Shown piece after piece: positions 4,913-10,964 of a DNA stretch of 12,450 nt. The DNA lies in contig DCVI01000138.1 in the NCBI GenBank assembly GCA_002327315.1, forward strand, positions 1 through 12,450, written 5' to 3'. Positions within the stretch are counted from its first letter, which is position 1, and every line of letters starts with the position of its first letter. The position numbers and the translations under genes were made by a program. The notes below the pieces were generated by a model, which was not told where the DNA came from, did not search any database, and worked only from the letters and a program-made list of their open reading frames with translations. The DNA comes from Syntrophaceae bacterium UBA2192 (GTDB lineage Bacteria > Desulfobacterota > Syntrophia > Syntrophales > UBA2192).

Positions 4913-6601
4913 CTAGTAGAGTCCCGGATCGCGGTATTCGCCGTATACCTCGCGGTACACGTCGCAGATCTCCTGCACGGAGCACAGGGCCTTGACGGCC
5001 TCGATGCAGAAAGGCATCACGTTTTCGCCCTTCTTGCAGGCCGCTTTCAGATCGCTGAGGCACTTCATGGCTGCCTTGCTGTCGCGTTTGCGCCGCACGG
5101 CGGCAAGCCGCTCGATCTGCTCAAGCTCGATCTTGTCGTCGATCTCGAGGAAGGGGATGGTCTCTTTCTCGGTTGATACGTACTTGTTGACGCCGACCAT
5201 GATCTTCTCGGCCGAGTCGATCTGGCGCTGGAACTTGTAGGCCGCATCGGAGATCTCGAGCTGGGGGAATCCCTTCTCGATGGCGGCGACCATGCCGCCC
5301 ATGTCGTCGATCTTGTGGATGTAGTCCCAGGCCTGCTTTTCCATCTCGTTGGTGAGCGCCTCGACGAAATAGGAGCCGGCCAGCGGGTCGATCGTGGTGG
5401 CCGCACCCGTCTCCTCGGCGATGATCTGCTGGGTCCGAAGGGCGATCTGGACGGCAAAGTCGGAGGGCAGGCACCACACTTCGTCGAGCGAGTTGGTGTG
5501 GAGCGACTGGGTCCCGCCGAGCACCGCGGAGAGCGCCTGCGTGGCCGTGCGGACGACGTTGTTGTAGGGCTGCTGGGCCGTGAGCGAGCATCCGGCCGTC
5601 TGGGTGTGGAACCGCATCCACCAGGAGCGCTCGTCTTTTGACTTGTAGCGTTCCTTCATGGCCTTGGCCCAGATCCTGCGGGCCGCCCTCATCTTGCAGA
5701 TCTCCTCGAAGAAGTCGCAGTGTGCGTTGAAGAAAAAGGAAAGCCTGGGGCCGAAGGAATCGACGTCGAGCTTCTTGCGGCGCAGCACGTCTTCGACGTA
5801 CTCCATGCCGTCGCGAAGCGTGAAGGCCAGTTCCTGGACCGCCGTGGCGCCGGCCTCGCGGATGTGGTAGCCCGAAATCGAGATCGTGTTCCACTTGGGA
5901 ACGTGCAGGGTGCCGAACTCGACGGTGTCGCTGATGAGCTTCACGGAGGGCTCAGGGGGGCACATCAGGGTCTTCTGGGCGATGAACTCCTTGAGCATGT
6001 CGTTCTGGATCGTGCCGCCGATCTTGTTGAGCGGAATGCCATGGATCTCGGCTGCCGCGCAGTACATGGCCCAGAGGGCCGTGGCCGGCGGGTTGATCGT
6101 CATGGAAGTCGTGATCTTGTCGAGGGGGATGCCCTTGGTGAGAACGAGGAAGTCTTCGAGGGTGTCGATGGCCACGCCGCACTTGCCGCACTCGCCACGG
6201 GCCTTCGGGGAGTCGGTGTCATAGCCCATGAGGGTGGGGAAGTCGAAGGCCGTGCTGAGACCCGTCTGGCCTTCCTTCAGGAGCATGTGCCACCGCTCAT
6301 TGGTGGTGGCGGCATCTCCCATGCCTGAAAACATGCGGAAAGTCCAGTACTTGCCCCGGTAGCCGGTCACCTGGTTGCCGCGGGTGTAGGGGTACTGCCC
6401 GGGGTAACTGATGTCCCGCTCGAAGTCCATGTCCTTGATGTCATCGGGGGTGTAAAGACGTTTGATGGGGAGGTCCGAAACCGTTGACCACTGGGCTTCA
6501 GGCTTCTGATCGGCCCACTTGGAAACGAGTTTCTTGACCTCATCTTCCCAGCGTTTGCGCATCTTGCTGGACGACTCGAGAACTTCTTTTGCGAAATACA
6601 C
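4913..6601 (-). CDS. icmA: B12-dependent acyl-CoA mutase large subunit, isobutyryl-CoA mutase type
   Basis: The 562-residue protein is the TIM-barrel subunit of the methylmalonyl-CoA mutase family, with motifs GQTGLSTAFDFPTLMGYD (111-128), GTIQNDMLKEF (196-206), SISGYHIREAGA (241-252), FHTQTAGCSLTAQQPYNN (331-348) and GGTQSLHTNSLDE (362-374). Alignment to published positions is gapless (Propionibacterium Y89, R207, Y243 map to 91, 209, 245). Position 91 is Phe, not Tyr; 209 is Gln, not Arg; 118 is Ala, not the Asp of 2-hydroxyisobutyryl-CoA mutase. Phe/Gln is the isobutyryl-CoA mutase pattern (F80/Q198), so I infer interconversion of isobutyryl- and n-butyryl-CoA. The methylmalonyl-CoA carboxylate would lack its arginine partner. 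The start is GTG after GGAGG. Family membership is certain; the substrate is well supported but unproven. Confidence 0.93.
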   Translation of the reverse strand: MYFAKEVLESSSKMRKRWEDEVKKLVSKWADQKPEAQWSTVSDLPIKRLYTPDDIKDMDFERDISYPGQYPYTRGNQVTGYRGKYWTFRMFSGMGDAATTNERWHMLLKEGQTGLSTAFDFPTLMGYDTDSPKARGECGKCGVAIDTLEDFLVLTKGIPLDKITTSMTINPPATALWAMYCAAAEIHGIPLNKIGGTIQNDMLKEFIAQKTLMCPPEPSVKLISDTVEFGTLHVPKWNTISISGYHIREAGATAVQELAFTLRDGMEYVEDVLRRKKLDVDSFGPRLSFFFNAHCDFFEEICKMRAARRIWAKAMKERYKSKDERSWWMRFHTQTAGCSLTAQQPYNNVVRTATQALSAVLGGTQSLHTNSLDEVWCLPSDFAVQIALRTQQIIAEETGAATTIDPLAGSYFVEALTNEMEKQAWDYIHKIDDMGGMVAAIEKGFPQLEISDAAYKFQRQIDSAEKIMVGVNKYVSTEKETIPFLEIDDKIELEQIERLAAVRRKRDSKAAMKCLSDLKAACKKGENVMPFCIEAVKALCSVQEICDVYREVYGEYRDPGLY

Positions 6602-6864
6602 GTTTCCTCCCTCCTTGTCCGTAAAATTTTAAAAATTTAAGCCATATACACTCCTCTGAACTTATTAAACCCTGACTATCCCTTATAATAGACCCACTCG
6701 AACCCGTATACAAAATCCCCTGTTTTGTCAAGCGAAAAGACGGCGATTTTGCCCGCATTGTGGGCCTTTCAGGGCAGAAGCCTTGCAGTGACGGGAGGGC
6801 AAGGGGGGGCGTTACAAAATTGTATCCTTCCGAGTTTGTTATGACGAAAAGGGTCCTTCCGGCG
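6602..6864. other. Intergenic region with leader of the mutase operon
   Basis: This 263-base spacer is the only one among the minus-strand genes without dispersed repeats. It is AT-rich at about 6625-6715, in contrast with the GC-rich coding DNA around it, and carries the candidate promoter given separately. The ribosome site GGAGGGAGG lies just upstream of the GTG at 6601. No gene is supported here; open frames through it are short and have no recognisable product. No intrinsic terminator for the upstream M24 gene is clear. Confidence 0.6.
6705..6731 (-). promoter_or_regulatory. Candidate sigma70-type promoter of the mutase operon
   Basis: On the minus strand a perfect TTGACA (6726-6731) is followed after 15 nt by TATACG (6705-6710), in the AT-rich leader about 100 nt before the mutase start codon. 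The spacer is short. An alternative -10, TATTAT, is at 6685-6690 but lacks a good -35 at the right distance. The location is right; the exact hexamers are uncertain. Confidence 0.4.
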
Positions 6865-8034
6865 TCAAATCTCGAAGAGCTGCCTGGGGCTCTTCGTCAG
6901 AATCTCGTTGCCGCCGCTGCCTACGTGGATCATGTCCTCGAGTTTGACGACCCCACCCCCATCGGCCATCATGTGCATGTCAAGGGCGACGACGCAGCCC
7001 TCGGGAATCAGGGAGGAATCGAACCCGGAAAGGATCGGGGGCTCGTTTAATTCGAGTCCGATCCCGTGGCCGATGATCCGGGAGGCCTTGCCTTTGCCGA
7101 AGGACATGAATTCCGCAGACCGCCCCAGGCCGTCCGCCTTCTGCTGCGCCATCTGATAGACGTCGCTGCCCCGCATACCCGGCCGGATTGCGCCGATGAG
7201 GTGGTCGGCTATGGCCTGGAGGTCGTCATAAAGGGCATGGATGGCCTGCCCGGCCTTGCCGAGGCAGTAGGTCCTCGTCTGGTCGGCGTGGTAGCCCTCG
7301 ACGAGGGTGGGAATGTCGACGATGACCGTCTCTCCCCGCCCGATGGCCCGACGGGAGGGGCCGGCCGGAACGGCGGGGCTCATGCCCACGCCCGTGATGG
7401 TGTAGACGACGCCGCTGTTTCTCAGGAGATTCGGTCCCGCCCCGATGGGCCCCCGGCTCATGAAAAAGTCCGGCAGGCGGATGAAGAAGATCCCCTCGTG
7501 GCCCGCAAGCCTGTGGGCGTTCTCGACGGCGGCGGCAAGTTCCAACTCCGTAACCCCCTCGCGGAGTGTCGCCAGGACCGCCTCGTGCCCCGCGTGGACG
7601 GCATCGCAGGCCCGGCGAAGCCTCTCGATCTCCCCGGGCTCCTTCACTTTGCGCTGCTCCAGGGTGACGGGGGAGATGTTGACGAAGTCGGCTCCCGGGC
7701 AGGCCTTCCGCAGGGCCTCGTACTGCTCGGCCGTCAGGATGTCGAGCTCCGCGCCGATCTTTCCGGGCTTTCCCGCCAGCCGGGACAGGGCGCCTGCGAG
7801 AACCTTCTCGAGCCGCCGCTCTTCTGCCAGCTTCTCCCGGCCGATGAAGACGTCCTGCACGGCAAACTCGAACCCGCTCCTCACATAAAGGGTGTAATCA
7901 TCGGGGGTGACGAGCAGGCACGAAGGCTGGGCTGTCCCCGTGTAGTAGAGGACGTCCCGGGAATAGACGAGAAGGGCCGCGTCAATTCCGTCGGCGAAAA
8001 GCCTCTTCTGCAAAACCTTGATGCGCTCTTTCAT
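6865..8034 (-). CDS. M24 family metallopeptidase-like protein, second copy
   Basis: The 389-residue protein is a paralogue of the one at 1057-2241: creatinase-like N-domain (about 1-130) plus M24 domain. Metal ligands are D240 (VIVDIP), D251 (HADQTRTY), H323 (IGHGIGLELNEPP) and E366 (KLEDMI). The fourth expected ligand, normally Glu in an ALEP motif, is Asp352 (ALDMHM), so catalysis may be altered or the substrate may differ. The ATG at 8032-8034 is preceded by GGGGAGGTG. A longer frame to 8145 exists, but its extra 37 residues are only translated family B and G-rich repeat, so I reject that start. It lies 263 bp upstream of the mutase operon in the same direction, with a promoter between, so co-transcription is doubtful. 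The substrate is unknown. Confidence 0.85.
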   Translation of the reverse strand: MKERIKVLQKRLFADGIDAALLVYSRDVLYYTGTAQPSCLLVTPDDYTLYVRSGFEFAVQDVFIGREKLAEERRLEKVLAGALSRLAGKPGKIGAELDILTAEQYEALRKACPGADFVNISPVTLEQRKVKEPGEIERLRRACDAVHAGHEAVLATLREGVTELELAAAVENAHRLAGHEGIFFIRLPDFFMSRGPIGAGPNLLRNSGVVYTITGVGMSPAVPAGPSRRAIGRGETVIVDIPTLVEGYHADQTRTYCLGKAGQAIHALYDDLQAIADHLIGAIRPGMRGSDVYQMAQQKADGLGRSAEFMSFGKGKASRIIGHGIGLELNEPPILSGFDSSLIPEGCVVALDMHMMADGGGVVKLEDMIHVGSGGNEILTKSPRQLFEI

Positions 8035-8351
8035 GGTGACACCTCCCCCCAAAGAGGGTACTGGGTATCGGGTATAGGGAAGAAGAAAATCCCCCTCAAT
8101 CCCCCTTTTACAAAGGGGGACGCATGATAACTTCCTCCTTTGCAAAAGGAGGGTTGGGGAGGATTTGTCTGAAAAATCCCCCCTCCCCCCCTTTCATAAA
8201 GGGGGGACAAAGAAGCCTTGTGGCTTAAAAATGGTCATTACGAGCCGAGCCTCGCGAGGCGTGGTAATCTACGATTGAGATTCCCCCTCACCCTAGCCCT
8301 CTCCCGCCTGGGGAGAGGGTATATAAATACAAGGATAAGTAACGTTGATTG
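8035..8351. repeat. Intergenic repeat block left of the insertion sequence
   Basis: This non-coding spacer holds, in order: a G-quadruplex-forming array (8056-8079), a family B unit (8086-8120), an inverted family B unit (8132-8167), another forward family B unit (8173-8207), a family D mini-hairpin (8213-8226), a truncated family C unit (8234-8280), a family A hairpin (8283-8320, stem 8297-8305/8311-8319), and the first part of a family C unit (8337-8351) interrupted by the insertion sequence. The three adjacent family B copies in alternating orientation could form long cruciforms. Confidence 0.85.
8056..8079 (+). repeat. Four GGG runs with 4-nt loops, G-quadruplex motif
   Basis: Four GGG runs at 8056-8058, 8063-8065, 8070-8072 and 8077-8079 are separated by exactly 4-nt loops (TACT, TATC, TATA). 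This is a regular G3N4 array on the plus strand, which is the template strand of the M24 gene starting at 8034. It lies about 20 nt upstream of that start codon, where a folded template strand could hinder transcription. It resembles the G-array at 2511-2543. Confidence 0.6.
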
Positions 8352-8356
8352 ATAAC

Positions 8357-8371
8357 CATAAAAAGGCACCT
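8357..8371 (+). repeat. Left subterminal inverted repeat of the insertion sequence
   Basis: CATAAAAAGGCACCT lies 5 nt inside the inferred left end. It matches the reverse complement of the right end in 12 of 15 positions, including AAAAGGC. Its GGCACCT also takes part in the leader stem that covers the transposase ribosome site. Confidence 0.65.
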
Positions 8372-8447
8372 CACGTTCAGCATGTCAGGAGAGGAAGTCT
8401 TCTGCTATGCTTAAGGGAAAGCGACCAAACTTTACCCTGGAGGTGCC
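8365..8447 (+). promoter_or_regulatory. Long-range stem hiding the transposase ribosome site
   Basis: GGCACCTC at 8365-8372 is perfectly complementary to GAGGTGCC at 8440-8447, which contains the GGAGGT ribosome site two bases before the ATG at 8450. RNA starting upstream of the element would carry both halves and could fold so as to block translation. RNA starting inside the loop would not. This would limit transposase made by read-through from outside. Confidence 0.5.
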
Positions 8448-8449
8448 CA

Positions 8450-9529
8450 ATGAAACTGTACATGGCCATCGACCTTCATTCAACCAATAATTATGTGGCA
8501 GCCGTCTCCGAGGACGGCAAACCGATCATGAACAAGCGTCTTCGAAACGACCCTCGCGTCATCCTGGAGACCCTGGCCCCGTACAAAGAGGAGCTGGACG
8601 GGGTTGTCGTGGAGTCCACCTACAACTGGTCCTGGCTCGTGGACTTGCTGATGGACGAAGGGTATCGGGTGCATCTGGCCAACCCCACGGCCATCCGGAA
8701 GTACTCCGGGCTCAAGTACGCCGACGACCGGCATGACGCCCGCTGGCTGGCGGAGCTGCTGAGGCTCGGCATCCTGCCCGAGGGCTACATCTATCCCAAA
8801 GATCAGCGACCCCTTCGCGACCTGTTGCGCAAGCGCCAGCAACTGGTCCGCCTGCGAACCTCCATGATGTTGAGTCTGCAGAACCTGATCACCCGCAATC
8901 ACGGCATCAAACTGGGCGGCAGCGTCCTGAAGCGCGAGGGCAACCCCCTGGAGGGATACCTGGAGTCCTCTGACGATCTGAAGCTGGCCGGCACGGTGAG
9001 CAAACAGACCATCGATTACCTGACGGGCCAGCTCTCGACCGTGGAGTCCCATATCCTGCGGCAACTTAAGGAACTCGATGCCTACCGCAACCTCACGACG
9101 ATCCCCGGTGTGGGGAAGATCCTGGCCATGACGATCGTGATGGAAACCGGGCCCATCGATCGCTTTGCCAAGGTCGGGCGGTATGCTTCCTATTGCCGCA
9201 AGGTCCAAAGCCGCTGGCTCAGCAACGAGAAGGCCAAGGGCAAGGGCAACGAGAAGAACGGCAACAAGTACCTGGCCTGGGCCTTCTCCGAGGCCGCCGA
9301 GATCGCCCGGCGCTACGACCCGGCCTGCCAGGCCTTCTATGAGCGCAAGCGGCGTCAGAGCAACCGGATGGTGGCGCATAACGCCCTGGCGCACAAACTG
9401 GCGCGGGCGGCCTATCACGTCCTGCGGGACAACGTCGCCTTCGAGGCGACGAAACTCTTCTGTGAAAAGCCCGGCCGGAACGGGAAACCGGAGAGCGTGG
9501 TTGGTATCCCCCGTAGATTGATTGGATAA
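8450..9529 (+). CDS. IS110-family transposase (DEDD recombinase)
   Basis: The 359-residue protein has the two domains of IS110-family recombinases. The N-terminal RuvC-like domain carries the DEDD acidic residues D8 (AIDLH), E55 (VVESTYNW), D93 and D96 (DDRHDARWLA). The C-terminal Transposase_20 domain begins at the TIPGVGKILA segment (217-226) and continues through RYASYCRKV and NEKNGNKYLAW. By alignment with the usual HSSGGK...GN motif, S258 is the candidate serine nucleophile. The enzyme would cut and rejoin DNA at the element ends and target, guided by an element-encoded RNA in studied members. The ATG at 8450 follows GGAGGT; an in-frame extension to 8345 crosses the element end and is rejected. 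No frameshift or stop is seen, so it may be active. Confidence 0.92.
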   Translation: MKLYMAIDLHSTNNYVAAVSEDGKPIMNKRLRNDPRVILETLAPYKEELDGVVVESTYNWSWLVDLLMDEGYRVHLANPTAIRKYSGLKYADDRHDARWLAELLRLGILPEGYIYPKDQRPLRDLLRKRQQLVRLRTSMMLSLQNLITRNHGIKLGGSVLKREGNPLEGYLESSDDLKLAGTVSKQTIDYLTGQLSTVESHILRQLKELDAYRNLTTIPGVGKILAMTIVMETGPIDRFAKVGRYASYCRKVQSRWLSNEKAKGKGNEKNGNKYLAWAFSEAAEIARRYDPACQAFYERKRRQSNRMVAHNALAHKLARAAYHVLRDNVAFEATKLFCEKPGRNGKPESVVGIPRRLIG

Positions 9530-9544
9530 CCGTTCCGCCCGGCA

Positions 9545-9720
9545 CGATCACTCTTGACTGCCCCTGTCGTGAGCCATCGCGTGGTTGGTGAAAAACCAGG
9601 CATGATTGCATCTCGTGGACACGCCAGGGTACCGACGATTATTTGGACCGCCGCAGAGGCGGTAGGGGCTGCCATCGGAGGCACTCGATCGCAGCCTTGA
9701 TCCCGATGGGTGCCTGGTGC
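9545..9720 (+). ncRNA. Candidate bridge/seek RNA in the 3' non-coding end of the IS
   Basis: The 350 nt after the transposase stop have no gene but strong pairing potential. Outer arms 9562-9571 (CCCTGTCGTG) and 9620-9629 (CACGCCAGGG) pair with one mismatch around an inner hairpin (9582-9586/9594-9598). The loop strand between them holds TGATTG (9603-9608), equal to the left target half ending at 8351, and CGTGG (9614-9618), complementary to the right target half CCACG from 9881. Further on are a hairpin at 9647-9663, CCATCGG/CCGATGG (9672-9678/9703-9709), GGCTGC/GCAGCC (9667-9672/9691-9696), and ATGGGTGCC (9706-9714), identical to the element's right end and the first two flank bases (9874-9882). 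A guide RNA in this position is known for IS1111-type relatives. RNA limits are guesses and the guide matches are short. Confidence 0.4.
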
Positions 9721-9855
9721 AGTGAAGACTGACACCGCTCACAAATGCAACGTCGGCAAAAGAAAAGACATCGTGCCCGACTCGTCCTTCGTTGCAGGCT
9801 TGTTCATTTTGCAGGAAGGCGGATACCCTTACTGCTGGGGAATAGCTTTCTCTAC

Positions 9856-9861
9856 TTGACA
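9856..9861 (+). promoter_or_regulatory. Outward -35 box near the right end of the IS
   Basis: A perfect TTGACA lies 19 nt inside the right end and points outward. In an excised circle the right end joins the left end, placing GATAAC (9880 plus 8352-8356) 18 nt downstream. That would form a junction promoter reading into the transposase. In the present integrated state the flanking DNA offers no -10 box. Confidence 0.5.
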
Positions 9862-9876
9862 AAGAGCCTTTTAATG
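9862..9876 (-). repeat. Right subterminal inverted repeat of the insertion sequence
   Basis: Read on the minus strand this is CATTAAAAGGCTCTT, the imperfect partner of the left repeat at 8357-8371. It ends 4 nt before the inferred right boundary. The plus-strand TTGACA box abuts and overlaps its inner edge. Confidence 0.65.
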
Positions 9877-9880
9877 GGTG

Positions 9881-9961
9881 CCACGCCTCGCGAGGCTCGC
9901 AATGACGTCTTATCTTTGTCTTTTCACTGGCCACTGACCACTACCCACTGATCACTTATCT
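9881..9961. repeat. Interrupted family C repeat and degenerate CACTG array
   Basis: CCACGCCTCGCGAGGCTCGCAATGAC (9881-9906, given whole here because it is the displaced half of the repeat) completes the family C unit whose left part ends at 8351. It is followed at 9925-9956 by a degenerate tandem of CACTGGCCA/CACTGACCA/CACTGATCA-like units, ending 5 nt before the crotonase stop codon. Such degenerate arrays next to gene ends are also seen at 2511-2543 and 8056-8079. Confidence 0.7.
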
Positions 9962-10714
9962 TCAGCCGTGGATCGTTTTGCCCTGCAGCCTAGCCCACGT
10001 CTTCTCCGAGTACCAGATTTTGACGAACTCCTCGATGGAGTCCCGCTCTGTCTTCTCGATTCGTTCGGCAACGGCCCGCCGCAGGAGCCCCTTGATGCTC
10101 CGGAACGCATCGGGTTCCCGGGCGGCATAATCCCGGGCGATATGATCCACCACGCTTTCCAGGTCGGCCTCGGATACGACCTGGTCGACAAGGCCCATCC
10201 GGTGCGCTTCCTCGGCGGTGTACATGGCGCCGCTGTAGAGAACGGCCTCGGCGTTTCGGTGGCCGACGAGCAGCTTCAGCATCTCCACGGCGCCCGCAAA
10301 GACGGACGAGCCGAAGTTGATCTCGTTGAGCGAGATCCTCGCCTTGCCCGAGACCATGACCCGGTAGTCGCAGGACGTGGCGATCATGCAGGCCCCGGCG
10401 ATCGTGTGACCGTTGAGCATCGCCACGACCGGTTTCGGGTGGATGAAGATCTCCCGGTACAGACGGGTGAAGTTCGTCAGGTAGCGGGTGAACTGTTCCT
10501 TCGAGTAACCCAGAAACTGGGGGATGTCGAACCCGAAGGAAAAGAACTTCCCCGTGCCCGTCAGGGTGATCGCCCGGACCGATGGGTCGATGGCAAGCTC
10601 CCCGAAGGTCCGGCTCATCTCGTCGATCAGGTTATCGTTGAACGCATTGACCTTTCCGCGGCGGATCACCACCCTTGCAATCCCGTCATGGTCCGTTCTG
10701 GATATGTACTCCAT
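9962..10714 (-). CDS. Crotonase-family protein, probable delta3,delta2-enoyl-CoA isomerase
   Basis: The 250-residue protein is a single crotonase domain. The oxyanion-hole segments are FFSFGFDI (57-64) and NGHTIAGACMIATSCDYRVM (101-120). Of the two catalytic glutamates of enoyl-CoA hydratase, the first is replaced by M110, while the second is kept as E131 (SLNEINFG). That pattern, together with the AGACMIATSCDYR and LNE motifs, is characteristic of delta3,delta2-enoyl-CoA isomerases, which shift a double bond to the 2-trans position for beta-oxidation using one Glu. Simple hydratase activity is therefore unlikely, but other crotonase reactions remain possible. The ATG has AAGGAGG upstream. 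It stands alone, convergent with the transposase, and would suit the acyl-CoA metabolism implied by the mutase operon. Confidence 0.85.
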   Translation of the reverse strand: MEYISRTDHDGIARVVIRRGKVNAFNDNLIDEMSRTFGELAIDPSVRAITLTGTGKFFSFGFDIPQFLGYSKEQFTRYLTNFTRLYREIFIHPKPVVAMLNGHTIAGACMIATSCDYRVMVSGKARISLNEINFGSSVFAGAVEMLKLLVGHRNAEAVLYSGAMYTAEEAHRMGLVDQVVSEADLESVVDHIARDYAAREPDAFRSIKGLLRRAVAERIEKTERDSIEEFVKIWYSEKTWARLQGKTIHG

Positions 10715-10964
10715 GGCTTCCTCCTTTTATGTCGGCGGTCAGAGACGCGCCCATTATAAAAAGGAGGGAGAATCCGTTTTTACGAAAAGAGCGTGGTTAT
10801 TTCTTTTAAGACTGTTAAGGAATGTTATGCCGACGCAAACGCAGGAAGCGAGAGCCGATCCGGTCCGCCGGTAAGAACTTCGCTGCGCGATGGGTGCGGC
10901 TTGACGGCGCGATAGGTGTGATAATTCCCCGCATGGGTGTATCGAGCGTCCAGCCGGCCCGGCC
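10715..10964. other. Intergenic region upstream of the crotonase gene
   Basis: These 250 bases hold no supported gene. On the minus strand a perfect TATAAT (10753-10758) lies about 40 nt upstream of the crotonase ATG and could be its -10 box, but no good -35 box is at the right distance. The adjoining AAAAAGGAGGGAGAAT resembles a decayed half of a family B repeat. No intrinsic terminator is clear after the stop of the upstream helix-turn-helix gene. Confidence 0.4.

Larger units (their letters stand above)
8352..9880 (+). mobile_element. IS110/IS1111-family insertion sequence, apparently complete
   Basis: The element is about 1.53 kb, with one intact transposase (8450-9529), a short left non-coding end (about 98 nt) and a long right one (about 350 nt), as in IS1111-type members. 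Imperfect subterminal inverted repeats flank it: CATAAAAAGGCACCT (8357-8371) and CATTAAAAGGCTCTT read on the minus strand (9862-9876). No target-site duplication is seen, as expected of the family. The ends were set by joining the flanks: AAGTAACGTTGATTG (ending 8351) plus CCACGCCTCGCGAGG (from 9881) rebuilds a family C repeat that parallels AAGTAACGAAGATTGCCACG at 667-686. A TG occurs at both junctions and may be the crossover core. The boundaries could shift by a base or two. Confidence 0.8.

Noticed and set aside
4913..6601. 2-hydroxyisobutyryl-CoA mutase
   Set aside because: That enzyme has Ile and Asp at the positions that are F91 and A118 here; only Gln209 is shared.
7066..8127. Long plus-strand open frame (353 codons) opposite the second M24 gene
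   Set aside because: Same reasons: antisense shadow without recognisable motifs, ending inside family B repeat.
8035..8145. N-terminal extension of the second M24 protein by 37 residues
   Set aside because: The extension translates repeat DNA (family B unit and G-rich array), and the ATG at 8034 has a strong ribosome site.
8345..8449. N-terminal extension of the transposase by 35 residues
   Set aside because: It would begin outside the inferred element end; the ATG at 8450 has GGAGGT and begins at the normal family N-terminus (MKLYMAIDLH).
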